DNA of 32,852 nt from an uncultured Opitutaceae bacterium (GTDB lineage Bacteria > Verrucomicrobiota > Verrucomicrobiia > Opitutales > Opitutaceae), in assembly GCA_937942145.1 (NCBI GenBank), contig CALDFV010000178.1, forward strand, positions 1 to 32,852, read 5' to 3'. The translations under genes were made by a program, and so were the position numbers. The notes below the pieces were generated by a model. That model did no database searches, was not told the DNA's origin, and worked only from the letters and a program-made list of their open reading frames with translations. Shown in pieces: positions 26,379-32,852 of this stretch. Numbering within the stretch: the stretch's first letter is position 1; each line of letters begins with the position of its first letter.

Positions 26379-26417
26379 CCTTTGTCTGGAATGCCAGGCA
26401 AAGGGCTTTCTTTTTTT
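26379..26417 (+). terminator. Rho-independent terminator after gapA
   Basis: CCTTTGTCTGG (26379-26389), loop AATG, CCAGGCAAAGG (26394-26404): an 11-bp stem with one non-Watson-Crick pair (T:G), then GC and CTTTCTTTTTTT. A second, smaller hairpin GCGCC-TTTCA-GGCGC follows at 26421-26435. It would end or reduce gapA transcription before pgk. Confidence 0.8.
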
Positions 26418-26420
26418 GTG

Positions 26421-26435
26421 GCGCCTTTCAGGCGC
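26421..26435. repeat. Small GC-rich hairpin downstream of the gapA terminator
   Basis: Perfect inverted repeat GCGCC-TTTCA-GGCGC. It may pair in the pgk leader or back up the terminator at 26379-26417; there is no U-tract behind it. Confidence 0.4.
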
Positions 26436-26542
26436 GCGGCGCAATTGCTAGTCGCTCAAAATTCTGAGCCGGCACAGGCTTTCAAACCTACAACTCCAAT
26501 TTTAATACTTCAGATTTTTGGCGGACGCCAAACCATGTTGCC

Positions 26543-27745
26543 ATGGCGAAAAAGACGATTCAAGATTTAGACCTCAAGGGCAAACGAGCGGTGATCCGCG
26601 TTGACTTCAATGTACCTTTGAGAGGAGACGAAATCACTGACAAAACGCGTATTCTGGGAGCGCTTCCCACGATCAGATACGTTGTCGAGCAGGGAGGCAC
26701 CGCAATATTGCTGAGCCACTTGGGACGTCCCAAGGGTAAGGTGAATGCCAAATACTCATTGGCCCCTGTCGCCAAGGCGCTCGCTGACGAACTCGGTCAG
26801 CCCGTTGTCTTTGTGCCAGAATCGCGTGGACCGGCAGCCGAAAAAGCAGTTTCAGAACTCTCTCCCGGTTCAGTAGCTCTGATGGAAAACGTCCGTTTTC
26901 ATGTGGGCGAGGAAAAGAACGACTTAGATCTGGCCCAAAATTTTGCTAAACTTGGGGATGTGTTTATTAATGATGCTTTCGGTACCGCGCATCGGGCCCA
27001 TGCATCTACCGCGGGGATTGCCCAGTTTTTAAAACCAGCTGTCGCCGGTTTATTGATACAAAGAGAGCTTGAGTACCTCGGGGATAAAACCGAGAATGCG
27101 GAAAGCCCATTCGTAGTGATTCTTGGAGGGGCCAAAGTCAGTGACAAAATAACCGTCATTGATCGATTGCTGGACAAAGCGGACACAATTTTGATCGGTG
27201 GAGCCATGGCCTATACGTTCGCGCTCGCTCGAGGAAAAACGGTAGGCGACAGCTTGTCTGAACCGGCATTTATTGACACGGCAAAAGCGGCCCTGAAGAA
27301 AGCGGAAGAAAAAGGCGTCAAGTTTCTGCTTCCGGTGGATAACGTTACGGTTGATTCGCTCGACTTCGACAACATGAGTGTAGGCAACATCGGCGTTTCC
27401 GATGCGGACGGAAATATCCCCGATGGCTGGGAAGGCGTTGATATCGGCCCCCAAACGGTTGCTCTTTACACTGAAGAATTAGCCAATGCGAGAACGATAT
27501 TGATGAACGGTCCCATGGGGATTTTCGAGATAGAGGCTTGTAGCAAAGGGTCGTTTGCCATTGCGGAAGCGGTAGCCAAAAACAAGGAGGCTATCTCAAT
27601 CATTGGTGGTGGAGATTCCGTTAAAGCGGTAAATCAGGCTGGTTTTGGAGGAGAGGTATCCTTTATCAGCACAGGTGGTGGAGCCAGTCTCGAATTTCTC
27701 GAAGGCAAGGCGCTCCCTGGAGTTGAGGCCCTCGATGAAAAATAG
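26543..27745 (+). CDS. pgk: Phosphoglycerate kinase
   Basis: Transfers phosphate between 1,3-bisphosphoglycerate and ADP; cytosolic monomer. 400 residues, normal length. Diagnostic motifs: RVDFNVPL (19-26), [79 protein letters not shown] and the nucleotide-binding GGGDSVKAV followed by [14 protein letters not shown]. The start ATG at 26543 follows a poor Shine-Dalgarno site. The 181-base gap to gapA contains a terminator, so pgk needs readthrough or its own promoter; I see no convincing one. tpiA follows 39 bases downstream. Confidence 0.97.
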   Translation: MAKKTIQDLDLKGKRAVIRVDFNVPLRGDEITDKTRILGALPTIRYVVEQGGTAILLSHLGRPKGKVNAKYSLAPVAKALADELGQPVVFVPESRGPAAEKAVSELSPGSVALMENVRFHVGEEKNDLDLAQNFAKLGDVFINDAFGTAHRAHASTAGIAQFLKPAVAGLLIQRELEYLGDKTENAESPFVVILGGAKVSDKITVIDRLLDKADTILIGGAMAYTFALARGKTVGDSLSEPAFIDTAKAALKKAEEKGVKFLLPVDNVTVDSLDFDNMSVGNIGVSDADGNIPDGWEGVDIGPQTVALYTEELANARTILMNGPMGIFEIEACSKGSFAIAEAVAKNKEAISIIGGGDSVKAVNQAGFGGEVSFISTGGGASLEFLEGKALPGVEALDEK

Positions 27746-27784
27746 ACTTTGTATCCAACTAGAAATTTAGACTAATTAAGACAA

Positions 27785-28552
27785 ATGAGCCGGAAATATT
27801 TTATAGCAGGAAACTGGAAAATGAACAAAACACCGGAAGAGGGCAAGAAGCTCGCTTCGGAAATCGCCTCGGTCGTTTCGAAAGATGCAGCCGTAGACGT
27901 GGTTGTTTGCCCTTCGTTTATTGCTTTGGATCGCGTGTCCCAAGCGATTGAAGGTTCAGCGGTCAAGTTGGGCGCCCAGAATCTCTATCCGAAAACGAAT
28001 GGAGCCTACACGGGTGAATCCTCCCCAGAAATGCTGAGAGAAGTATTTGCTAAGTATGTGATTCTTGGGCACAGTGAGCGGAGGGAGTATTTTGGTGAGT
28101 CGGATTCCTTTGTGAACGAAAAGGTAAGATTCTCTTTGGAGAACCTGCTCAACCCGATTCTCTGTATCGGTGAAACCTTGGAAGAACGCGAAGCCAATGA
28201 GACCCTCGAAGTCGTCAAAAGGCAGTTACTGGGAGGACTTGAAGGCGTGGATACAGAGGGCCTGAGTAATGTGGTTGTTGCCTACGAACCCGTTTGGGCT
28301 ATCGGCACAGGCAAGACAGCGACACCTGAGATGGCCCAAGAAGTTCACGGCTCGATCCGATCTCTTTTGACTGAGAAGTACGGTGAGGCGGCAGCGGAAA
28401 AAGTTCGAATCCTCTACGGAGGCTCAATGAAGCCATCGAATGCCGCCGAGCTTTTGGCCCAGACGGATATCGACGGAGGGCTGATTGGCGGAGCTTCGCT
28501 GGATTCCAAGTCGTTTTGTGAGCTGATCGATGCGGCTCGGACTGCCTCGTAG
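27785..28552 (+). CDS. tpiA: Triosephosphate isomerase
   Basis: Interconverts dihydroxyacetone phosphate and glyceraldehyde-3-phosphate; cytosolic dimer. 255 residues. Active-site residues are all present: N10 and K12 (AGNWKMNKT), H96 (ILGHSERREYFGE), E168 (AYEPVWAIGTGKTATP) and the phosphate-binding loop LYGGSMKPSNA near the C-terminus. Only 39 bases after pgk, so pgk-tpiA are probably co-transcribed. It ends 8 bases from the convergent receiver gene; no strong terminator is seen in that gap. Confidence 0.97.
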   Translation: MSRKYFIAGNWKMNKTPEEGKKLASEIASVVSKDAAVDVVVCPSFIALDRVSQAIEGSAVKLGAQNLYPKTNGAYTGESSPEMLREVFAKYVILGHSERREYFGESDSFVNEKVRFSLENLLNPILCIGETLEEREANETLEVVKRQLLGGLEGVDTEGLSNVVVAYEPVWAIGTGKTATPEMAQEVHGSIRSLLTEKYGEAAAEKVRILYGGSMKPSNAAELLAQTDIDGGLIGGASLDSKSFCELIDAARTAS

Positions 28553-28560
28553 CGGGACGA

Positions 28561-29055
28561 TCAAGATCGAGAGCGTCGATTTTTAATGCGTCTCCAGCTC
28601 TTTAGGAGCTGGTTTTTGATCCTGTCCTGATCAACGGGTTTTTCCAGGAAACCGTCCATTCCGGCACGTTTGCATCTCAATTTGGTTTCAGGGCTGACGT
28701 TGGCGGTGATCGCAATAATTTCGGTCTTGTTTGATCCCATGGTGCTGGATTTTTCGTGTTCCCTCAACGCTTGAGCGAGTTCGACCCCATCCATTTCAGG
28801 CATGTCAATGTCGGTGAACAAGATATCGAACGGCTCCTTTTTCAAGAGGCCCATAGCCTTTTCCCCTCCGGATGCTTCGATCGGTTGGTAACCGAGCCGG
28901 TTTAGGATGGTTTGTACGACGTTTCTATTGATGGCATTGTCGTCCGCTACGAGGATCCGCAATGGCCGCTTTTCCGCAAAACTTGCAGTGGTATGGGGAA
29001 GCGGAATTGAAGGATCGGACGCGAATAGGTCTTCCTGGCTCTCGTTCATGCTCAT
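28561..29055 (-). CDS. Stand-alone response-regulator receiver protein
   Basis: 164 residues: a flexible N-terminus (about 1-30) followed by one receiver domain (32-155) and a short basic tail (WRRIKNRRSRS). Receiver motifs are complete: the acidic pair in LVADDN (D38, D39), phosphoacceptor D82 in FTDIDMPEMDG, T in IIAITAN, and K in LEKPVD. The pattern matches receivers of hybrid kinases or phosphorelays. It has no DNA-binding or enzymatic output domain, so it probably acts by protein contact. AAGGGAT precedes the ATG at 29055 at Shine-Dalgarno distance. No kinase is adjacent; the two-GAF kinase at 17582-19306 is the only one in the window and pairing with it is speculation. Confidence 0.9.
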   Translation of the reverse strand: MSMNESQEDLFASDPSIPLPHTTASFAEKRPLRILVADDNAINRNVVQTILNRLGYQPIEASGGEKAMGLLKKEPFDILFTDIDMPEMDGVELAQALREHEKSSTMGSNKTEIIAITANVSPETKLRCKRAGMDGFLEKPVDQDRIKNQLLKSWRRIKNRRSRS

Positions 29056-29283
29056 CTCGATCCCTTTGGTACTTTGTTCGCAGTTTGGGACTTCGCCTTT
29101 GCGATGAGTTCATTCGGTCTTTCTGGCATCATTCCAAAGTTAAAGCTGTGCCATATGCCCTTGATGGTCAAACAAGTAACTATTACGGAGAAATGAGTCT
29201 GTTCGATAGGGCTTGATCGAATCCCCTGTCTAAATCGATGTTGGTTGCTTTAGTTATTTTCAGGGAAAATGCCAAAACAGCGC

Positions 29284-29311
29284 TTGACTTGGGTAACCTG
29301 AAACCTAATTT
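29284..29311 (+). promoter_or_regulatory. Likely promoter of tRNA-Asp
   Basis: TTGACT (29284-29289), 16-base spacer, TAATTT (29306-29311), 20 bases before the tRNA 5' end. Spacing and sequence fit a sigma-70-type promoter with a short 5' leader. Confidence 0.5.
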
Positions 29312-29331
29312 CAGCGACCTCTCAACATCAC

Positions 29332-29408
29332 GGGGTAGTAGCTCAGTTGGTTAGAGCGCCTGCCTGTCACGCAGGAGGCCGCGAGTTCAAGTCTCGTCTA
29401 TCCCGCCA
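29332..29408 (+). tRNA. tRNA-Asp (anticodon GTC)
   Basis: A 77-base cloverleaf with encoded CCA. Acceptor stem GGGGTAG (29332-29338) pairs with CTATCCC, then discriminator G and CCA (29406-29408). D arm GCTC-AGTTGGTTA-GAGC, anticodon stem CCTGC/GCAGG with loop CTGTCAC (anticodon GTC), and T arm GCGAG-TTCAAGT-CTCGT. One G:T pair each in the acceptor and T stems. Discriminator G and anticodon GTC are as expected for Asp. Confidence 0.95.
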
Positions 29409-29418
29409 CTTTTTAAAG

Positions 29419-29447
29419 GTCGTCCTCATTAGGGGACGGCTTTTTTT
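29419..29447 (+). terminator. Rho-independent terminator of tRNA-Asp
   Basis: GTCGTCCTC, loop ATTA, GGGGACGGC (9-bp stem including two G:T pairs), followed immediately by seven T. It lies 11 bases after the tRNA 3' end. Confidence 0.85.
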
Positions 29448-29628
29448 GTAGCCAAATGGGACGATGGCGCTGTGGCCCTGCTAGAGATCCCAACGGATCG
29501 AAGCTCTGAAAATTTCCGGTACGAGCGGTGATCAAATTGGGCCCTAATTGTCTGTAACTTGAAAAGGGGCGTTTTTGGGGCTCGATTGCGCCAAAGGCGC
29601 GCCAAATTTAGTACTGTAGTGCCATCTC
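29448..29628. other. Intergenic region between tRNA terminator and receptor promoter
   Basis: About 180 bases without a credible gene on either strand. It holds one short GC hairpin, GCGCC-AAA-GGCGC at about 29589-29601, overlapping the palindrome GGCGCGCC. Nothing else recognised. Confidence 0.5.
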
Positions 29629-29679
29629 TGTTACAGTGATGTTACCGGAGTGTGACGATTGTTACGGCGAAGTTACAAT
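29629..29679 (+). promoter_or_regulatory. Receptor promoter with 11-bp-phased TGTTAC repeats
   Basis: Five hexamers in one orientation: TGTTAC at 29629, TGTTAC at 29640, TGTGAC at 29651, TGTTAC at 29660 and AGTTAC at 29671; steps are 11, 11, 9 and 11. The third overlaps a weak -35 box (GTGACG, 29652-29657), and TACAAT at 29674-29679, after a 16-base spacer, is a good -10 box. Repeats on one face of the helix just upstream of and over -35 are the layout of OmpR/PhoB-class activator sites; PhoB half-sites (TGTCA, 11-bp repeat) are similar but not identical. No such regulator is encoded here. Confidence 0.5.
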
Positions 29680-29744
29680 GAGCACCGGCGAGATGTTTCA
29701 CGTTGAAAAGGCCGGTTTTCAGTCGGTTTCTAGAGGCTCAATCT

Positions 29745-32654
29745 ATGAAAACAATTAGATTAGCTTCCCGTAATCTGCCAATTCTTCACCAAGCGATGAA
29801 GTGTTTCTTGCTCGTCGTTTTTGCTTGCAGCGCCTGTGTGACTTTTGCTCAGGAACAAGTCACCGGTATTTTATCTGGATCGGTTCAGGACGCGGACTAT
29901 GGGGGTTCCGTTTTGAACGCTAAAGTTACCGTTTTGGAAAACCAGATGTCTGCAAAGACAAATGTGGATGGCCGGTATTTCATGAGTGGAATTCCGGAAG
30001 GGACCTACACGCTCATCGTGTCGGCCCCCTACTACAAATCGTCTCAGATTGAGTCCCTCGAAGTTCTAGCAGGTGAGGTAAAGAAAATCGATGTGCCTTT
30101 ATTTAATGACACGTCCGACATCATCGAGCTTGAGTCTTTCTCAGTTAAGGCAGAGGTACTTGAGGATTCTGATATCGGTTTGCTGGCACAGAGGCAGAGA
30201 GCCCCGGCCATCAGTGACGCCATGGGTTCGGAAACGTTTGGCAGACTGGGACTGGGCGATGCGGCGGACGCTCTGTCGAAAGTGACGGGAGCCTCTATTC
30301 AGGACGGAAAGTATATGGTGGTTCGAGGATTATCGGATCGTTATAATACAACAACTCTCAATGGGACGACGGTTCCCAGCGCGGATCCTAATCGCAAGTC
30401 CGTGCAGTTGGACCAATTTCCTACGGGACTGCTCGAAGTCATTGAAACGACCAAGACCTTCACTCCAGACAAGTCAGGAGAATTTACGGGTGGTTCGGTG
30501 GACATTCAGACTAAGTCGTTTCCCGACCGGTTCTTCTACAACGTGTCCTATGGAATTGGGTACAATACTAATACGACCGGGGAATCGTTCCTATCCTATC
30601 CGGGAGGATCGAAAGACTGGCTTGGCAAGGATGATGGCTCTCGACAGGTGCCTGAGCGGCTCGCTGAGAACGTGAACCTGTCTTCGTTGAGCAATACAGA
30701 GCAGTCTGAGATTTTGAATGAACTTTCCCCCGTCGTTTCTCCAGTAAATGTCGGCGATGCGCCGTTAAACCAGAGTTTTTCGCTCGCTTTTGGGGATAGC
30801 CTCATGTTGTCGAGCGACGGGGAGAAGCGGTTTGGCTATACGGCGAGCCTTACTCATAGTCGTGATTTTGCAACCTGCACCGGAGCCCCGGAAGCGCGTT
30901 ACCAAATCGATCGAGGTGTTGACGGTTCCGTACTGACTCCGGAATTCGACATGCACGTCGACGAGTCGGAGAACACGGCCAGTCTGGGTGGGCTCTTCAA
31001 TATGGCATTCCAGTTTTCGGCTCAGCATGAGGTTGGATTGAGAAATTTCTACAACCAGTCGGCCAATGACAAGTCCTTCTTCCAGCAGGGAATCGTAAGA
31101 GGAAGCGAAGACCAGTTTCTTAGGGAGAGCAGGATCCACTTTACTGAGAGAAACATTAGCTCCAATCAGCTCTACGGGAAGCATGTGTTTCGAGACTTGG
31201 GAAGTGCCAAATTTGAATGGGACTACTCGAAGTCCAAAAGCGCCCAAGACGAGCCGGACTTTATTATCTTTTTCGATGCAGTGGGTCTAGAGGACTTTGA
31301 TGATGTGGGAGGAGATCTGGCTGGTGTGGATCCGGATGACTGGAAGTTTCCAACCGGATTCACGAATCGGAGAAACTTTCGCGAGCTCGAGGAGAGCGCG
31401 GACGAATTCGGAATCGATCTAGAGCTGCCTTTTGCCTTCGGAGACAAAGCAGGTTCTTACTTGAAAGCAGGAATACGAAACATCCAAGCGGATCGGCACT
31501 ACGATGCGCTCGCGTTCAGTTGGAACGATGGTGACCGCTTTGTAAACTACACGGGAGACAGGGGAGGTTTTCTTGCGCCGGAAAATATCAATCTGGATAG
31601 CAACGGCGAAACAGGAGTGGTCATGGTGAATCTTACCGACGCCTATCCCGAGTATATGGGATCGAGGGAAATTTCGGCAGCCTATGTAATGGCGGATGTT
31701 CCGATAACCAAGAAAGTTCGCTTGATCGGAGGACTGAGGCACGAAGATACTTCAATTGAAGTTACCTCCGTTTCAGGCCGTCCTCAATACATTCCTGATG
31801 CTGCGTCGAGTATCTCCGATGATCACTTTTTGCCGTCCGCGAATTTGGTTTGGAGCATCAATGAGCGCCAGAATCTGCGATTGGCGTACACGAATACGAT
31901 CGCTCGTCCGAGCTTTCGTGAACTCACTCCGGCTGCTGAATTTGATTCGATTGGCTCCTTCCTGATTATCGGAAATGAAAATCTTAAGATGTCGGAGGTT
32001 GCGAATTACGACGTTCGGTGGGAAATGTTTCCAAAGAATGGCGACGAACTTTTCGCCGTAAGTCTTTTCTATAAAGACCTCGAAAATCCTATCGAGCAGG
32101 TTATCGATCGATATGGTTTCATTTCCTGGGACAATGTGGAGAGCGGAACAGTCCAAGGCCTGGAGCTAGAAGCCCGGAAAAAGATAGGTCTGCTGTCTTC
32201 TGAGTTCACATCCTTTTCCCTCGGAGGAAACCTGGCGATCATTGATTCAGAGGTTAACCGATCTCAGCTGGAGATTGATCGTAAGATTGCGGAGTTTCCT
32301 GATTTGTCGCCTACACGTGAACTTCAGGGCCAGTCGTCGACGATATTCAATTTTGATGCCTCTTGGGAGCATTACCGTAAGGGAACCGGCATTACGCTTT
32401 CCTACAATAATACAGGCGAGCGACTCTATGCAGTTACAAATGCTAACTTGCCACTCGTAGATGAAAAGCCCGCAGAAGACTTGGACTTGATTGCGAGCCA
32501 GAGACTCGGTCAGGCGTGGAAGCTCAAGTTCAAGGTGAGCAATCTGCTAGATTCCGGATCCAGACGATTCCACACGTTCAAGGGAGTTGAGTTCCCGTAC
32601 TCGTTTGACGAGTCCGGACGAACCTTTTCGCTGAGCGTGAGTTATGGGAAGTAG
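29745..32654 (+). CDS. TonB-dependent outer-membrane receptor
   Basis: Energised import of a large or scarce substrate across the outer membrane. 969 residues from the ATG at 29745 (AGAGG about 9 bases upstream); an in-frame TTG at 29703 is unlikely. Signal peptide with hydrophobic core CFLLVVFACSACV ending near FAQ (residue 36); carboxypeptidase-like regulatory domain about 40-118 (ILSGSVQDADYGG, TNVDGRYFMSGIPEGTYTLIV); a TonB-box-like segment IIELESFSV (about 126-134); plug domain about 150-260 (LGDAADALSKVTG, MVVRGLSDRYNTTTLNG, SGEFTGGSVDIQT); then a long beta barrel with the TBDT-type NTIARPSFRELTP. The chain ends SLSVSYGK rather than in the usual aromatic residue. Substrate unknown. Downstream begins another secreted protein, probably its partner. 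Confidence 0.93.
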   Translation: MKTIRLASRNLPILHQAMKCFLLVVFACSACVTFAQEQVTGILSGSVQDADYGGSVLNAKVTVLENQMSAKTNVDGRYFMSGIPEGTYTLIVSAPYYKSSQIESLEVLAGEVKKIDVPLFNDTSDIIELESFSVKAEVLEDSDIGLLAQRQRAPAISDAMGSETFGRLGLGDAADALSKVTGASIQDGKYMVVRGLSDRYNTTTLNGTTVPSADPNRKSVQLDQFPTGLLEVIETTKTFTPDKSGEFTGGSVDIQTKSFPDRFFYNVSYGIGYNTNTTGESFLSYPGGSKDWLGKDDGSRQVPERLAENVNLSSLSNTEQSEILNELSPVVSPVNVGDAPLNQSFSLAFGDSLMLSSDGEKRFGYTASLTHSRDFATCTGAPEARYQIDRGVDGSVLTPEFDMHVDESENTASLGGLFNMAFQFSAQHEVGLRNFYNQSANDKSFFQQGIVRGSEDQFLRESRIHFTERNISSNQLYGKHVFRDLGSAKFEWDYSKSKSAQDEPDFIIFFDAVGLEDFDDVGGDLAGVDPDDWKFPTGFTNRRNFRELEESADEFGIDLELPFAFGDKAGSYLKAGIRNIQADRHYDALAFSWNDGDRFVNYTGDRGGFLAPENINLDSNGETGVVMVNLTDAYPEYMGSREISAAYVMADVPITKKVRLIGGLRHEDTSIEVTSVSGRPQYIPDAASSISDDHFLPSANLVWSINERQNLRLAYTNTIARPSFRELTPAAEFDSIGSFLIIGNENLKMSEVANYDVRWEMFPKNGDELFAVSLFYKDLENPIEQVIDRYGFISWDNVESGTVQGLELEARKKIGLLSSEFTSFSLGGNLAIIDSEVNRSQLEIDRKIAEFPDLSPTRELQGQSSTIFNFDASWEHYRKGTGITLSYNNTGERLYAVTNANLPLVDEKPAEDLDLIASQRLGQAWKLKFKVSNLLDSGSRRFHTFKGVEFPYSFDESGRTFSLSVSYGK

Positions 32655-32715
32655 GTTTTATTCGAATACGAAATTCAAAAATATTCCAATATCTATACAA
32701 GAAAACATAGAAAAA

Positions 32716-32852
32716 ATGAAACGCGCAATAAATATGATTACCGCTTCGGCTCTCCTTGCAGGAGCGGTTTACGCAGCTGACGTAGATGTCACCACAAACA
32801 TCACTTCGGACACTACCTGGACATCGGACAATGTTTATCACATGTCTGGTTT
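32716..32852 (+). CDS. Secreted protein, 5' part only (runs off the window)
   Basis: ATG at 32716, 61 bases after the receptor stop; the frame is open to the window end (45 full codons). The N-terminus is a clear signal peptide: MKRAINMITASALLAGAVYA, with likely cleavage before ADVDV. The mature start, VTTNITSDTTWTSDNVYHMSG, looks like secreted beta-rich proteins that often accompany TonB-dependent receptors in marine bacteria, where it may be a substrate-binding or surface protein; that is recollection, and the rest of the gene is needed to judge. Confidence 0.7.
   Translation, partial: MKRAINMITASALLAGAVYAADVDVTTNITSDTTWTSDNVYHMSG

Overview
The window reads as chromosomal DNA of a Gram-negative, probably marine or polysaccharide-degrading member of the Verrucomicrobiota (Opitutae/Puniceicoccales type is my best guess). 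This rests on a TonB-dependent receptor with an N-terminal carboxypeptidase-like regulatory domain, a secreted sulfatase, secreted PhoD-like phosphoesterases, a long-form PurF of the kind known from Bacteroidota and relatives, and weak Shine-Dalgarno signals. No rRNA gene, CRISPR array, insertion sequence, integrase or phage gene was seen. TGA is an ordinary stop here.

Layout. 1-2001: a DEAD-box RNA helicase with a DbpA-type RNA-binding tail. 2167-3375 (minus strand): a small decaying cluster. It holds an intact DUF6868-like membrane protein, the N-terminal third of a class I fructose-bisphosphate aldolase, and a SpoIIAA/STAS-like gene interrupted by one in-frame TGA. 3632-9252: two tandem, roughly 85% identical secreted PhoD-like phosphoesterases followed by a secreted sulfatase; both phosphoesterase genes carry the same short upstream motif. 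9386-12320: a small membrane protein, a secreted protein of unknown function, a membrane-anchored VWA-like protein with a changed metal site, and a conserved hypothetical protein. 12605-17560: purF (with a possible leader ORF and hairpin), purM, a secreted hypothetical protein, a Dabb protein and an HNH endonuclease. 17582-21803 (minus strand): a GT2 glycosyltransferase, mnmA, and a soluble two-GAF histidine kinase 16 bp downstream of mnmA. 21970-25199: a nucleotidyltransferase-fold protein and a GH13 pullulanase/debranching-type enzyme. 25339-28552: gapA, pgk and tpiA, with a strong intrinsic terminator between gapA and pgk. 28561-29055 (minus strand): a stand-alone receiver protein. 29332-29408: tRNA-Asp(GTC) with promoter and terminator. 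29629 to the end: a TonB-dependent receptor behind an 11-bp-phased repeat array, then the start of another secreted protein cut by the window edge.

How the genes fit together. Lower glycolysis (gapA-pgk-tpiA), alpha-glucan debranching (GH13) and purine synthesis (purF-purM) are housekeeping. The accessory part is extracytoplasmic: phosphoesterases and a sulfatase that would release phosphate or sulfate from outside substrates, and an outer-membrane receptor whose promoter resembles PhoB-class architecture. A link between the receptor and phosphate regulation is inference only. I found no clear multi-gene system that is certainly new. The best candidates for a second look are the repeat array before the receptor, the shared motif before the phosphoesterase genes, the two broken genes at 2442-3375, and the short ORF plus hairpin before purF.
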